A model generated the notes under the pieces. That model searched no databases. It was not told the DNA's origin and saw only the letters and a program-made list of their open reading frames with translations. Both the position numbers and the translations under genes were made by a program. Positions 31,871 to 40,463 of a DNA stretch of 52,642 nucleotides are shown one piece after another (position 1 is the stretch's first letter; the number at the start of each line of letters is the position of its first letter). The stretch is from Streptomyces exfoliatus (GTDB lineage: Bacteria > Actinomycetota > Actinomycetes > Streptomycetales > Streptomycetaceae), in the NCBI RefSeq assembly GCF_000725545.1, contig NZ_JNZP01000033.1:1-52642 (forward strand), given 5' to 3'.

Positions 31871-31901
31871 GGTGCCGCCGGAGTGCGTGTCCGGCGGCGC
31901 C
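31871..31901. terminator. Hairpin in the spacer upstream of the membrane-protein operon
   Basis: GGTGCCGCCGGA (31871-31882) pairs with 31890-31901 around a GTGCGTG loop with one G-T wobble. It lies in the 211 bp gap between 31796 and 32006, which contains no gene. A diverged copy exists at 14991-15023. Confidence 0.5.
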
Positions 31902-32006
31902 CTCCGGCGTTGCGCGGCAGGGGAGGTGTGGCTGGCGGGTGGGTAGTCACCGCACGAGCGCGCCGGGCATTCTCGGACGATCAGGCGCGGGGGAGAGGGG
32001 GCTGGG

Positions 32007-32168
32007 GTGGAGTTCGTCTTCGACTGCGGGTGGTGCGGGGGTGACAACTACTTCGTGGGCAGGCAGGTCGGCTTCTGGGTCGACAAGTGGGAGATCCCGT
32101 CGGAGTGGGACTGCCGCTTCTGCGACGGCCTCAACTCAACGCCCGACCCGCCGTGGACCGAGGCGTAG
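32007..32168 (+). CDS. 53-residue zinc-ribbon protein
   Basis: GTG 32007 follows GGGGGAGAGGGG. The short product starts VEFVFDCGWCGGDNYFVGRQ, then WEIPSEWDCRFCDGLNSTP, so CxxC and CxxC pairs are about 30 residues apart as in zinc ribbons. It is opposite in direction to its neighbours and ends one base before the next - strand gene begins its stop, so the two converge. A degenerate relative (DLVEVPDEWDCRNCGALNHP) is at 15225-15320, showing that this is a conserved part of the element. Too short for usual gene callers, but the motif and ribosome binding site support it. Confidence 0.7.
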   Translation: MEFVFDCGWCGGDNYFVGRQVGFWVDKWEIPSEWDCRFCDGLNSTPDPPWTEA

Positions 32169-32357
32169 TCAGAGGCTGGAGATGAATCCGGCGAACGAGG
32201 CGAGGCCGCTGTTGATGGCCGGCGCCAGGCCGGTCGTAGCGAGGGTGAAGCCGAACAGGGTGCAGGCCAGCGCTGGGCCGACGCGGACGTAGCCGCCTTT
32301 GACCAGGACGAGGACGATAATGCCCAGCAGCACGGCGGTGGAGAGGGAGAGGGCCAC
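32169..32357 (-). CDS. 62-residue membrane protein conserved beside FtsK-like transfer genes
   Basis: ATG 32357 follows AAGGAGCACCCC. Most of the product is two hydrophobic helices: LSLSTAVLLGIIVLVLVKGG and GPALACTLFGFTLATTGLAP, then AINSGLASFAGFISSL. I recall similar 60-residue proteins next to the FtsK-type gene in Streptomyces AICEs. It follows the FtsK-like gene after 80 bp containing a terminator-like hairpin. Likely a small subunit or partner of the transfer complex in the membrane. Confidence 0.7.
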   Translation of the reverse strand: MALSLSTAVLLGIIVLVLVKGGYVRVGPALACTLFGFTLATTGLAPAINSGLASFAGFISSL

Positions 32358-32388
32358 GGCGGGGGGTGCTCCTTTGCAGGGGTCGGGT

Positions 32389-32419
32389 GGGGCCGGCCGC
32401 GTTCGCGCGGTCCGGCCCC
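32389..32419. terminator. Hairpin after the FtsK-like gene
   Basis: GGGGCCGG and CGCG pair with CGCG and CCGGCCCC around a TTCG loop, with a one- to two-base bulge. TTCG loops are unusually stable. It lies between the FtsK-like gene and the small membrane protein gene. Confidence 0.6.
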
Positions 32420-32437
32420 GGGGATGGGTGAGTGTGG

Positions 32438-34585
32438 TCAGGCGTCGGTGAGGCTCTTGATGGCCTCCAGCGCCTGGCGGGGCGAGGTGACCTGCGGCTC
32501 CGGGCGGCGGCCGCTGCCGCGCTTGCCGCCGCCCTTGCCGCCACCGCCACCACCGCGTCGGCGGGACTTGCCCTCGCCGTCGTCACCTTCCTCGGGCTCG
32601 GGCCAGAACTCGCCGGGACGAACGGGCTCGTTCCAGTCGAACCACAGGCCGCGCTTCTCCAGCTCGCTGATCTCGTAGTCGGTGAGCCGGACGACCTCGT
32701 CAGGGAAGAGGGTCGCGAGGTCGGTGTCGAAGTCCGCGAAGAGGCTGCGCATGAGGACGGCGCGGCCGTTGTCGAGGACGATGACGGCGACGCCGCCGGT
32801 GGAGACGCCGTTCTCCGGGTCGGCCTCGCCGCGCATGGCCCGCTCGATCGCGGAGCCTTCGCTGCGGGAGTATCGGGCCGGGATGGTCGGCACGTCGTGC
32901 GGGTTCTCCATCGTGCCCTCAGCCGCCTTGCGGGTGGCGCCGGGCGAGCCCATGTTGAAGATGACCGGGCGGGAGTTCTGCCGGAGATTGTCCTTCATCT
33001 CCGTGCTGAATCCGTTGTGCGCGAAGGGGCTCTGGCCGGCGGGCTTGAAGCCGATGCCGTACTTGAGGCCGGTGACGGTGAGGTCGTCGCCGTCCGACTG
33101 GATGAACTCGCCGAAGTCCCCGTCCTGGGCTGCGGTCATGAACTCGTCCGCGTACACGTTCAGCTGCCGGTAGGGGCAGCGCGGGTCGCCCGGCTTGTAG
33201 TCGTGCGGCTTGCCGTCGTGCGGCCAGGGCATCTCGGCCCTGATCTCGCACAGCGCCTTCGCCGCCCGCAGCTGCCTCGCCATCCACAGGGCGTTCGAGC
33301 CCTGCCGGTCGATGTACTGCCCGAGCGTGGTCGTCTTCTCGTCCTTGCGGACGGTGGACAGCCACACCACCTGACCGGCCAGGGACTCCGCCGCCATGTC
33401 GATCGCGAAGAACTGCGTCTTGCCCGACCGGCTGACTCCGAGGACCAGGCCGTGGGCGGCGGCGTTCTTGTCGTACTGGTACACCATGTTCTTCACCGGC
33501 TGGCCGGTGATGGTGAACCCGCAGACGAACATGCCCTTCTCGTCCGGGGTCAGCAGCTCGCGGGTCGCGGGGAAGATCTGCGACAGCGGCGGCGTGTCGA
33601 ACGCGCTGATCAGGAACTCCGCGCCGTCGATGAGGACGAACACGCAGGAGTCGTCCTCGGGCATGCCCAGGCCGCGGCAGACCTTGGCCAGGTCGATGCG
33701 CGGCGTCTCGGTGGAGTCGGCCATCTTCGCCCGGTAGAACGTCACGCCCCGCTCGGTGTCCCTCGTCCGGTGGACCAGGACGGAGCCGGGGGCGCCGCCC
33801 TTGGGGCCGGCCACCCGGTCCACCCAGCGCTCGGCGTCGGTCGGCTTGGTGCGCCGCCGGACGTTGGCCTCGGGGGTGATGCTGGCCTCCATCCAACCGG
33901 GCCCGCCCTGGCGGCCGGGCTGGAGCGGGACGTCCGCGAGGGTGACTTCGGCCGCGGGCACCCCGAAGGCCGCGCCGACGGCCTCCGCGGACAGGCCGGT
34001 GATCGGCCGTCCGGTCTCCGAGGCCCTCAGCAGCAGGGTGATGTCGTGCCGCATGCCAGGGTGCCGGGTGGCCTTGACGACGTGAGTGCGGGCGGGCATA
34101 CCGGCGCGCTCCCACAGCATCCGTGCCTCCCGGGTGAGCAGGTCCGCGCCGTCGTCCGGGAGCGCCGCCGTGAGCTCGGGGGCGGCCTCGGCGGGCGCCA
34201 GCTGCGGGGCGGGGGAGGGGGCGGCGAGGGCGGGACGGTGGCGTCGGCGGGCGTGCCGGGAGTACGGCATCACCAGGTAGCCGGCCACCGCCCATCCGGC
34301 GGCGAGCAGGCCGTCCAGCCAGTACGGGCCCCAGCCGAGGGTGGTCTTGGCGGCGACGTCGACGGCGGCGGCCAGGACCAGCGGGGACCAGCGCAGGATC
34401 TTGCGTCCGGCGCCGGTCTCCTCGCTCTTGGCCGCGAGGAAGATGCCGCCGATTCCGGCGGCGCCGGCCAGCTGCACGATCTCGTGGACGGGGCTGTCGG
34501 GGTAGAGGTTCGGGGCCACGGCCAGCACGGGCGCGGCGAGGGTATAGGCGAGGCGTTCGAGCGCGACACTGCGCGGCGTGGTCAC
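32438..34585 (-). CDS. FtsK/SpoIIIE-type DNA translocase (TraB-like transfer ATPase)
   Basis: The product is 715 residues from GTG 34585, with AGGAG 7 bp upstream. An N-terminal membrane region (PVLAVAPNLYP, GIGGIFLAAK, LVLAAAVDVAA, AGWAVAGYLVM) comes first. A middle domain (about residues 140-340) leads into the motor with Walker A GLVLGVSRSGKTQFF (about residues 395-409) and Walker B LNVYADEFM. The C-terminus has LTDYEISELEKRGLWFDWNE and a Gly/Arg-rich tail (GGGGGGKGGGKRGSGRR). In Streptomyces such a ring ATPase moves double-stranded plasmid DNA between hyphae, so this is probably the main transfer protein. A segment at 33715-33805 is nearly duplicated at 15340-15440. Confidence 0.85.
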   Translation of the reverse strand: MTTPRSVALERLAYTLAAPVLAVAPNLYPDSPVHEIVQLAGAAGIGGIFLAAKSEETGAGRKILRWSPLVLAAAVDVAAKTTLGWGPYWLDGLLAAGWAVAGYLVMPYSRHARRRHRPALAAPSPAPQLAPAEAAPELTAALPDDGADLLTREARMLWERAGMPARTHVVKATRHPGMRHDITLLLRASETGRPITGLSAEAVGAAFGVPAAEVTLADVPLQPGRQGGPGWMEASITPEANVRRRTKPTDAERWVDRVAGPKGGAPGSVLVHRTRDTERGVTFYRAKMADSTETPRIDLAKVCRGLGMPEDDSCVFVLIDGAEFLISAFDTPPLSQIFPATRELLTPDEKGMFVCGFTITGQPVKNMVYQYDKNAAAHGLVLGVSRSGKTQFFAIDMAAESLAGQVVWLSTVRKDEKTTTLGQYIDRQGSNALWMARQLRAAKALCEIRAEMPWPHDGKPHDYKPGDPRCPYRQLNVYADEFMTAAQDGDFGEFIQSDGDDLTVTGLKYGIGFKPAGQSPFAHNGFSTEMKDNLRQNSRPVIFNMGSPGATRKAAEGTMENPHDVPTIPARYSRSEGSAIERAMRGEADPENGVSTGGVAVIVLDNGRAVLMRSLFADFDTDLATLFPDEVVRLTDYEISELEKRGLWFDWNEPVRPGEFWPEPEEGDDGEGKSRRRGGGGGGKGGGKRGSGRRPEPQVTSPRQALEAIKSLTDA

Positions 34586-34667
34586 CGGGAGGCTCCTTCG
34601 GGAACGAGCGCGGGCGGCCCCGCGGTGTGCGGGACCGCCCGTGGCGGGGAGGGGTGGGGGAGTGGGG

Positions 34668-35084
34668 TCAGCGGTTGAAGAACCCGGGCCTGGGCGTCCT
34701 CTCGCGCCGGTTGGAGCGGATGTCGTCCAGCGCGCCGTAGAGCTGCGCGTGGGTCCGCCGGGTCTCATGGGTGAGGTCAGCGGTCTCCTGGGCGGTGTCG
34801 CACAGCGTGCGGACCTCGCGGGCGGCGCCGACCAGCGCGGTCTCCACGTTGTTCGTGAGCGACACGAACTTCGGGTCGAGGTGGGCGTTGCCGATGTCCT
34901 GCGCCATGTCACCGGAGACGTTGGCGTTCTTCTGCATACTGCGCTGCAGCGCCTCCAGCTCGAGGCCGGCGTCGTCCAGGGCCTGACCGAGCTTGTCGAG
35001 CTTCGCCTGGACGGCCTTGTACCGGTTGTCGTCATCGGCGACGACGGGTGCCGTGCTGCTACGGGGCGCGAGATCGCTACTCAT
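34668..35084 (-). CDS. Coiled-coil transfer-region protein
   Basis: The product is 138 residues from ATG 35084 with GGAGGA upstream. It is nearly all helix: NRYKAVQAKLDKLGQALDDA, LELEALQRSMQKNANVSGDM, then LCDTAQETADLTHETRRTHA. The ending RTPRPGFFNR is basic. It lies 23 bp downstream of the large low-complexity protein and 82 bp upstream of the FtsK-like gene, with a G/C-rich hairpin near 34610-34640 between. It probably serves as a structural or adaptor partner of the translocase. Confidence 0.7.
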   Translation of the reverse strand: MSSDLAPRSSTAPVVADDDNRYKAVQAKLDKLGQALDDAGLELEALQRSMQKNANVSGDMAQDIGNAHLDPKFVSLTNNVETALVGAAREVRTLCDTAQETADLTHETRRTHAQLYGALDDIRSNRRERTPRPGFFNR

Positions 35085-35107
35085 CAGCGGGATTCCTCCA
35101 GGTCGTT

Positions 35108-37327
35108 CTAGTCGTGGTGGGCGGCGGCCGACGCGTGCGCGAGACCGGCGTCCTCCTTGGCGGCCATGTCCTCGCCGTACACGCGGGCGACTTCCTTGGC
35201 GGCGAGCCGGGCGGCCTCCTTGGCGATGCCGCACTGCTCGGCGCACCGCTCGGCCTGCGCCTTCATGCGGGCCGCGGAGTCGGCCAGGTCCGCGATGAGG
35301 TCGGTGACCTTGGTGTCGATGTTGTGGTCGCCGACCAGGTCGGCGGCCATCTCCCGCAGCGCGTCGGCGAGCTTGCTGAGCGCCTCCATCAGGGCCTCGG
35401 CACGCTCCTGGTCGGAGGCGGCCTTGACGGCGACCTTCGCCATTCCCATCAGGTACTCGTCGAACGTGATGTCCGTGCGGTGCTGGGCGGCCAGTCCGCC
35501 CGCGCCGGACGGCCTGCTGACTTCCGAGCTGCTCACGCTGCTCCCTTCCGTGCTGGTCGGCCGGCTGGTGCCGGGCCGTGCGGTGTGCGGTTCCGGCGCG
35601 GGCGGCAGGCCCTTCACGCCGGTGGTCACGGCCGCGGGCCCGTCGGGGACGATGTCCGCGTCGACGATGTCGTCCTCGCCCTTGCCCTTGGTGTCGGTGC
35701 GCGGCGGGTGGGTGGGCCGGTCGGGCCACTCCACCGTCGGCGTGGAGTCCTCCTCGCCGAACGGGCTGTCAGCCGGGCGGCCGCGCCGCCGGGACCGGCC
35801 CGTACGACCGCTTCCCGCACGGCCGGTCCCGCTGGTGCGGCGGGCGCGTCCGCGCCCACCGGCCCGGGCGGCTCCGGTGCGCCGCCGCCGGAACCGGCGC
35901 CGCTTCTTCGAGCCGTCAGACGCCCCGTCACCGGTCTTGGAGTCCTTGTCCGGCTCATCATCGGTCGCCTTGCTGTCCTTCGCGGCGCTGGAGGCCCTGT
36001 CAGAGCCGTCCTTGGCGGTCTTCTCACTCTTGCCGTATGCGCCCTTGTCCGCGCCGTCGGTGTCCTTGTCCTTGTCCTTGGTCAGGCTGACCTTCTCGGT
36101 GCCTGCCTTGCCGTCCTTTGCGTCGGCGCGGCGCTTGTCCCAGCGGCGCTGGGCCTCCTCCGCGACGGCCTGGCCCAAGGTGGTGCGGCCCGGTGCGGTC
36201 GACGCCGCGGTTTCCCGCTTCGCCTTCCGTGCCGCGTCGCGCTCCGCCCGCTTCGCCCGGCGGTCCTCCCACGCCTGCTGCCGCTGGGCGCGGGTCTGGT
36301 CGCGGTCCTTGGTCCGGTTGGCGAGGCCGGCGGTGTGACCGGCGCTGCGCCGCTCCTGTCGCCCGGACTGCCGGACCCCGGCGCGGTCCTGGCGGCCGCG
36401 GACCCGCTCGGCACGGGCGCTGGACGCCGGACCGCGCTCTGCCCCGCCGCCGCCGTCGCCCTTCGAGCTGCCGCTGCGGCCGGAGCCGCCAGAGCCCGCC
36501 TGGGAGCCTTTCGACCCCACGGACGCCCCGTTGCGCCCCGAACCGGCTGTATGGCCGCCAGAGGACCGCTCAGGGCCCTTCTTGCGGTCCTTGCCGCCTC
36601 CGCCGCTCCCGGTCGATCCGGCCCCCGAACGGCTCCCGGACGCACCGGAGTTGGGGCCGCGCGAGGCCCCGGGCTTGTTCGGCCCCGGGCTCGAGTTGGA
36701 GCGGGAAGGCCCCGTGCCGCCACCGCCGCGCGAGGACCCGCCGCCACCGCCGCCGGCCTTCGAGCGGCCCTTGTCCGCGCCCATGCCAGAACTGGACGCC
36801 TTCGTGCGGTCGGCGTCGGCCTTTCCGCGCGCCGCCGCTTTGTCGCCCTTCGCTTTCATCAGCGCAGCGTGAAACTTTCCGTTTTGCTCCATCATCGCGA
36901 CTTCCTGCGCGGTGCGGCCCTCGATCAGCGCGGCCTTCCGCGCGATCTCAGCCTCACGGAAAGGCGCTTCGCTTTCATGAAGCGCCCTCGCCTTTTCCAG
37001 CCGGAATTCGAGCCAGTCACCGAGACGATCGGCGAGAGAACGAGGCTGGGCGTATTCGCCTTCCTCGTATTCGCCGTATTCCTCACCGGCTTCCGGTGCC
37101 GCAATTCCTTCCGACCGCATGGCCAGCGCCGGGTCCGGGGCGGCCGGAATCGGCGGCAACTCCATCGTCGTCTCCTCCGGGGACTCCGGCGGAGCCTCCG
37201 GAATGTCACGCGGCGACGGAATGGTGTCGGCGAAATCCGGGATCGGCGGCGGCGCGTACGAGGAATCACCGCTCCAGGGGCCGCGGACCAGGGTCCCGCT
37301 GCCGGACTCGTCGGACTCGTCGGACAC
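35108..37327 (-). CDS. Large low-complexity Ser/Gly/Arg-rich protein of the transfer operon
   Basis: The product is 739 residues. GTG 37327 (SDESDESGSGTLVRGPWSGD) has AGGGAGG upstream; the longer frame from 37402 is rejected. An acidic N-terminus is followed by a helical part (ADRLGDWLEFRLEKARALHE, AQEVAMMEQNGKFHAALMKA). A disordered middle, about residues 170-520, is rich in Gly, Ser, Lys and Arg. The C-terminal 200 residues are helical (MGMAKVAVKAASDQERAEAL, then KAQAERCAEQCGIAKEAARL). The alternation of acidic, basic and helical parts suggests DNA contact or scaffolding on the membrane. No catalytic motif. It is next to the coiled-coil and FtsK-like genes. Confidence 0.7.
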   Translation of the reverse strand: MSDESDESGSGTLVRGPWSGDSSYAPPPIPDFADTIPSPRDIPEAPPESPEETTMELPPIPAAPDPALAMRSEGIAAPEAGEEYGEYEEGEYAQPRSLADRLGDWLEFRLEKARALHESEAPFREAEIARKAALIEGRTAQEVAMMEQNGKFHAALMKAKGDKAAARGKADADRTKASSSGMGADKGRSKAGGGGGGSSRGGGGTGPSRSNSSPGPNKPGASRGPNSGASGSRSGAGSTGSGGGGKDRKKGPERSSGGHTAGSGRNGASVGSKGSQAGSGGSGRSGSSKGDGGGGAERGPASSARAERVRGRQDRAGVRQSGRQERRSAGHTAGLANRTKDRDQTRAQRQQAWEDRRAKRAERDAARKAKRETAASTAPGRTTLGQAVAEEAQRRWDKRRADAKDGKAGTEKVSLTKDKDKDTDGADKGAYGKSEKTAKDGSDRASSAAKDSKATDDEPDKDSKTGDGASDGSKKRRRFRRRRTGAARAGGRGRARRTSGTGRAGSGRTGRSRRRGRPADSPFGEEDSTPTVEWPDRPTHPPRTDTKGKGEDDIVDADIVPDGPAAVTTGVKGLPPAPEPHTARPGTSRPTSTEGSSVSSSEVSRPSGAGGLAAQHRTDITFDEYLMGMAKVAVKAASDQERAEALMEALSKLADALREMAADLVGDHNIDTKVTDLIADLADSAARMKAQAERCAEQCGIAKEAARLAAKEVARVYGEDMAAKEDAGLAHASAAAHHD

Positions 37328-37456
37328 GGTGCACCTCCCTCCAGGGGGACTTGACAGACAGTGGGGTCTCGTGTGCACGCGCGTGCACGTGCACGTGTGC
37401 ACGCTTTACGCGCGCGAGGCCCCGCCGGAACCCGGCGGGGCCTTCGTTGGTGTCGG

Positions 37457-37765
37457 TCAGTTACGCGGGCCGTGCTGCTCCAGCACCTGCTGCGCGTACT
37501 GCATGAGGTGGTTCCACAGCCTCGCGTCGCCCTCGGCCCGCTTGTCGATCGCGAGCTTGAACAGGCGGCACACGCTGGTGAATCCGGGGATGACGTCATT
37601 GCGTCCGGCTTTGACGTCCTTGGAGATCCGGGACCGAGTAACGCGGAGCCAGAATTCCATCCGGCCGATCTCGCCGCGACTTTCGATCGCCCTGCGCTCT
37701 TCTTCCTTCAGCCAGTCGTTCCGCCCTTGAATGGAGCGTTCGACGCTGGTGAGGGGGCGCGTCAT
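37457..37765 (-). CDS. Small hypothetical protein
   Basis: The product is 102 residues; its ATG overlaps the stop of the upstream 158-residue gene (ATGA at 37762-37765), so they are coupled. Sequence is helical: SIQGRNDWLKEEERRAIESR, GEIGRMEFWLRVTRSRISKD, then VCRLFKLAIDKRAEGDARLW. No motif was recognised. The 129 bp between it and the low-complexity gene hold the start of that gene's leader with GCACGTGCACGTG palindromic runs. Confidence 0.65.
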   Translation of the reverse strand: MTRPLTSVERSIQGRNDWLKEEERRAIESRGEIGRMEFWLRVTRSRISKDVKAGRNDVIPGFTSVCRLFKLAIDKRAEGDARLWNHLMQYAQQVLEQHGPRN

Positions 37766-38238
37766 GCCGACTCCCGACCCATGTCGTAAATCGACGTGGG
37801 GCCACCATAGCCCTGATTCCGGCTCTGCACACCCTCCTGCGGCGGATTCGGTGCGGCCTGGAGCGGCTGCGGGTTCTTCTTCCGCTGCCTTTCCAGCTCC
37901 TTTTCCTTCCTTTCCTTGGCCGTATTCACCACGGCCTCGTCGTGGGCGCGGCGCTTATAGGCGCTCTTTTCCAGGCCGTCGGTGAGGTTCTTGAGGTTCT
38001 TGAGCACGTTTCCGAGGGCCCTTTCGACGGGCATCGCGCGCAGCCTGGCGTGGTACCAGCGGTCGCCCTCCACGTGGGTGTCGCGCAGGTGCACCTGGGT
38101 CTCGATGGCGAGGGTCTCGAGGTTCTTGCCGATGTCCAGCAGGACCCGCTGAACGTCGGCCAGGTACCGGGCGGTTGCCTCCGGGTTCTGCGCGACGTCG
38201 CGCAGAGGGGAGTGGTTTGGGTCGTTGTTGCTGTTCAC
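37762..38238 (-). CDS. Helical protein of the transfer operon
   Basis: The product is 158 residues. GTG 38238 has GGAGGG 9 bp upstream and the longer frame is rejected. A helical N-terminal domain (EATARYLADVQRVLLDIGKN, LETLAIETQVHLRDTHVEGD) leads to a Lys/Arg/Glu-rich coil (KERKEKELERQRKKNPQPLQ) and a Pro/Gln tail. It is probably a soluble structural or DNA-associated partner. The ATGA overlap with the next gene implies matched expression. Confidence 0.65.
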   Translation of the reverse strand: MNSNNDPNHSPLRDVAQNPEATARYLADVQRVLLDIGKNLETLAIETQVHLRDTHVEGDRWYHARLRAMPVERALGNVLKNLKNLTDGLEKSAYKRRAHDEAVVNTAKERKEKELERQRKKNPQPLQAAPNPPQEGVQSRNQGYGGPTSIYDMGRESA

Positions 38239-38296
38239 GGCGGGGATTCCCTCCTGGTGTACTGATGGGGCTGTGACTGCTTCCGGCAGTCGCAGC

Positions 38297-38329
38297 GAGG
38301 GCCAGCCCACTTCCGATGGGCTGGCCCTC
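38297..38329. terminator. Perfect 13 bp hairpin terminator
   Basis: GAGGGCCAGCCCA (38297-38309) pairs fully with 38317-38329 around a 7-nt loop. It follows the DUF2637 gene's stop on the - strand by 24 bp and separates it from the next operon. Confidence 0.8.
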
Positions 38330-38352
38330 ACTGGTGTGTGCCGGACGGTGGA

Positions 38353-40218
38353 TCAGGGGCGGTAGCCGCCGGCGAGCAGCTCGGCCGCCTCCTGGCGGTA
38401 CTCCGAGGCCGTGCCGGGCGAGACTTCGAGCACGCGCTGGATGTCGGCGAGCGGCAGCTGGCCGGCGACACCGGCCGCGCTCCCGAGGATCATCCGGGCG
38501 ACCTTGCGGACCGCCCGCTCGCGCCGGGAAAGCTTCGCGGCGTCCTCGGCTTCGACCGCGCGCCGCTCGATTTCGGCAGCAACCCGCCGCGTTTCGGCAG
38601 CGGCCCGCTCGGCTTCGGCGGCTTCCTTCTGGGAGCGCGCGATGTCCGCGAGAGCGGCCTCCCGGCGGCGGTCCTCCTCCGCCTTCTTGCGGTCGGCTTC
38701 GGCAGCGGCCCGCCGGGTTTCGGCAGCGGCCTTCTCCGTTTCGGCAGCGCGCCGGTCCGCTTCGGCAGCGGCCTGGCGGGCTTCGGCGATGGCCTGGGTC
38801 TCGAGGGCCTCTGCCTCCGCCGCGGCGACCCGGTCGGCCTCCGCCGCTTCCTTCCGCTTCTGCGCCGCCTGGCGCTCCAGCTCGGCTGCCTCCAGGTCGG
38901 CGGCGGCCGTCGCCTTGCGTGCCTGCGCGATCCGCTCGGTCTCGATCGCGCTGGCCTCCGCGGCGGCGGCCTTGTCCGCCTCCGCCGCCGCCCTGCGCTG
39001 CTCGGCGGCCTGGCGCTCCAGCCCGGCCTTCTCCAGGTCGGCAGCCGCCCTCGCCTTGAGCTCCTCACTCTCCTTGCGCTCGGCCTCCGCCTGACGGGCA
39101 CGGGCTTCGGCGATGACGGCTGTCTCCAGCGCCGCCTGCTCCAGCTCAGCGGCCCGCTCTGCGGCGCTGACCTGCGCGCGGGCGTGGGCGTTGGCCTGGC
39201 CGGTCTCGCCCGCGATCTGCGCGAGTTCGGCGTCGAGTGCGCCCTGGGCTCGGGCGCGTTCCCCCTCGGCCTTCTTCTCGGCCAGGATTTTGCGGGTCTC
39301 CGCGTCGCGGCGGCTCCGCTCGGCCTCCTCGTCGCGTTCGGCGGCGGCCTGTTCCTGCTGGTCAGGCATGGCGAGCGCCTCGGCGACGGTGTAGCCGTAG
39401 GGGGCCATCGTCATTGGCAGCAGCTCGTCCTCGCTTGCCTGGGACAGGTCGCCCTTGTGCTTGCGCTTGAGCCACTGCTCGTATGCGATGAGCTCCTGGT
39501 CTCGGCGGACCATCTCCGGGTAGGAGGTGATCCCCCACAGCCGCATCCGCCGGTAGATTCGGGAGGTGGCGATCGGGGCCAGGACCCAGCGGATGAGCGG
39601 GATGGAGTCGCGTTCGGCCAGGTCAGGGCGGACGATGCGGTCGATGGAGTCGCGGCCGACCTCGACCACCATGATGAACAGCACCGGGACGACGCCGTGG
39701 GCGCCGGCCGCGACGTAGTCCAGCGGCTCCCACGCCCGGTCCTTGGGAGCGCCGGAGGCCGCGTTGAGGACGACGGTGGCGGCGGTCAGCAGCCACACGG
39801 GGTAGCGGATCCAGCTGATGGGGCGCTTGAGCCAGGCCACCACCAGGTCGACCGCGATCATCACCATGATGCCGATGTCGACGCCGATCGCGAAGAGCCG
39901 GCCCTTGTTGAGGGTGCCGAAGCGCAGCTCGGTGTGGGCGAAGCTCGCGACGTGCGCGAAGGAGAGGTAGAGGCCGATGGCGGCCAGGGCGAGCGCCGCG
40001 GCCACGATGGCGGCCACGATCCACTTCTGGCTGACGGTCAGCCTTCCCGGGGAGGAGCTGGTTCCGATTCCGCCTTCCGTCTCCGAAACGAACCCCGGCG
40101 CGTCCGAAACGGTGCCGGGCGTCCGTGAAACCGGCGTGGGCGTTCCCGAAACGGCGGCCGGTGAAGCCGAATCGGGGTCGGGATCGGCCGCGGTGCGCGG
40201 CCAGTCGGTGATCGTCAT
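38353..40218 (-). CDS. DUF2637-domain membrane protein with long coiled coil and C-terminal HTH-like tail
   Basis: The product is 621 residues. ATG 40218 follows CCGGAGGCCCTC. Residues about 15-50 are a seven-residue repeat on VSxTPGx. The DUF2637 part (about 60-240) has four hydrophobic segments: KWIVAAIVAAALALAAIGLY, FAIGVDIGIMVMIAVDLVVA, YPVWLLTAATVVLNAASG and GVVPVLFIMVVEVG. Then come about 300 residues of Ala/Glu/Arg coil and a tail with LADIQRVLEVSPGTASEYRQ, an HTH-like DNA-binding pattern. DUF2637 proteins are typical companions of Streptomyces plasmid transfer genes and are thought to act in spreading within mycelium. Both ends carry 21 bp-phased DNA repeats (see findings). Confidence 0.82.
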   Translation of the reverse strand: MTITDWPRTAADPDPDSASPAAVSGTPTPVSRTPGTVSDAPGFVSETEGGIGTSSSPGRLTVSQKWIVAAIVAAALALAAIGLYLSFAHVASFAHTELRFGTLNKGRLFAIGVDIGIMVMIAVDLVVAWLKRPISWIRYPVWLLTAATVVLNAASGAPKDRAWEPLDYVAAGAHGVVPVLFIMVVEVGRDSIDRIVRPDLAERDSIPLIRWVLAPIATSRIYRRMRLWGITSYPEMVRRDQELIAYEQWLKRKHKGDLSQASEDELLPMTMAPYGYTVAEALAMPDQQEQAAAERDEEAERSRRDAETRKILAEKKAEGERARAQGALDAELAQIAGETGQANAHARAQVSAAERAAELEQAALETAVIAEARARQAEAERKESEELKARAAADLEKAGLERQAAEQRRAAAEADKAAAAEASAIETERIAQARKATAAADLEAAELERQAAQKRKEAAEADRVAAAEAEALETQAIAEARQAAAEADRRAAETEKAAAETRRAAAEADRKKAEEDRRREAALADIARSQKEAAEAERAAAETRRVAAEIERRAVEAEDAAKLSRRERAVRKVARMILGSAAGVAGQLPLADIQRVLEVSPGTASEYRQEAAELLAGGYRP

Positions 40219-40300
40219 GAGGGCCTCCGGAGGGGTCGTTCAGGGCGTGCGCGAAACGGCGGGGGCTGCTCCCGAAACGCGGCGGCGCGTTCCCGAAGCG
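40083..40300. repeat. 21 bp-phased CCGAAACG-type repeats crossing the DUF2637 start
   Basis: Motifs with the G of CGAAAC at 40085, 40106, 40127, 40148, 40169, 40253, 40274 and 40295 (variants TGAAAC, CGAATC, CGAAGC) lie at exact multiples of 21 bp. Five are inside the coding region and three are upstream of ATG 40218, in phase across the gap. Three unphased relatives follow at about 40326, 40422 and 40454. Confidence 0.6.
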
Positions 40301-40463
40301 GTGGTCGGTGCGGGCGGTTGAGCACGAAACTGGCACCGGCTCTACCCGCTCCGCGCGCGCGAAAAGGCCGGCGGCCCGCGGGGCGGGCGGCCGGTCTCTC
40401 GAAGCGTCACGGGGCGGGCTCGAAACTGGGTGCGGCTCCCGCCGGGCGGGCGCGAAGTCAGCG

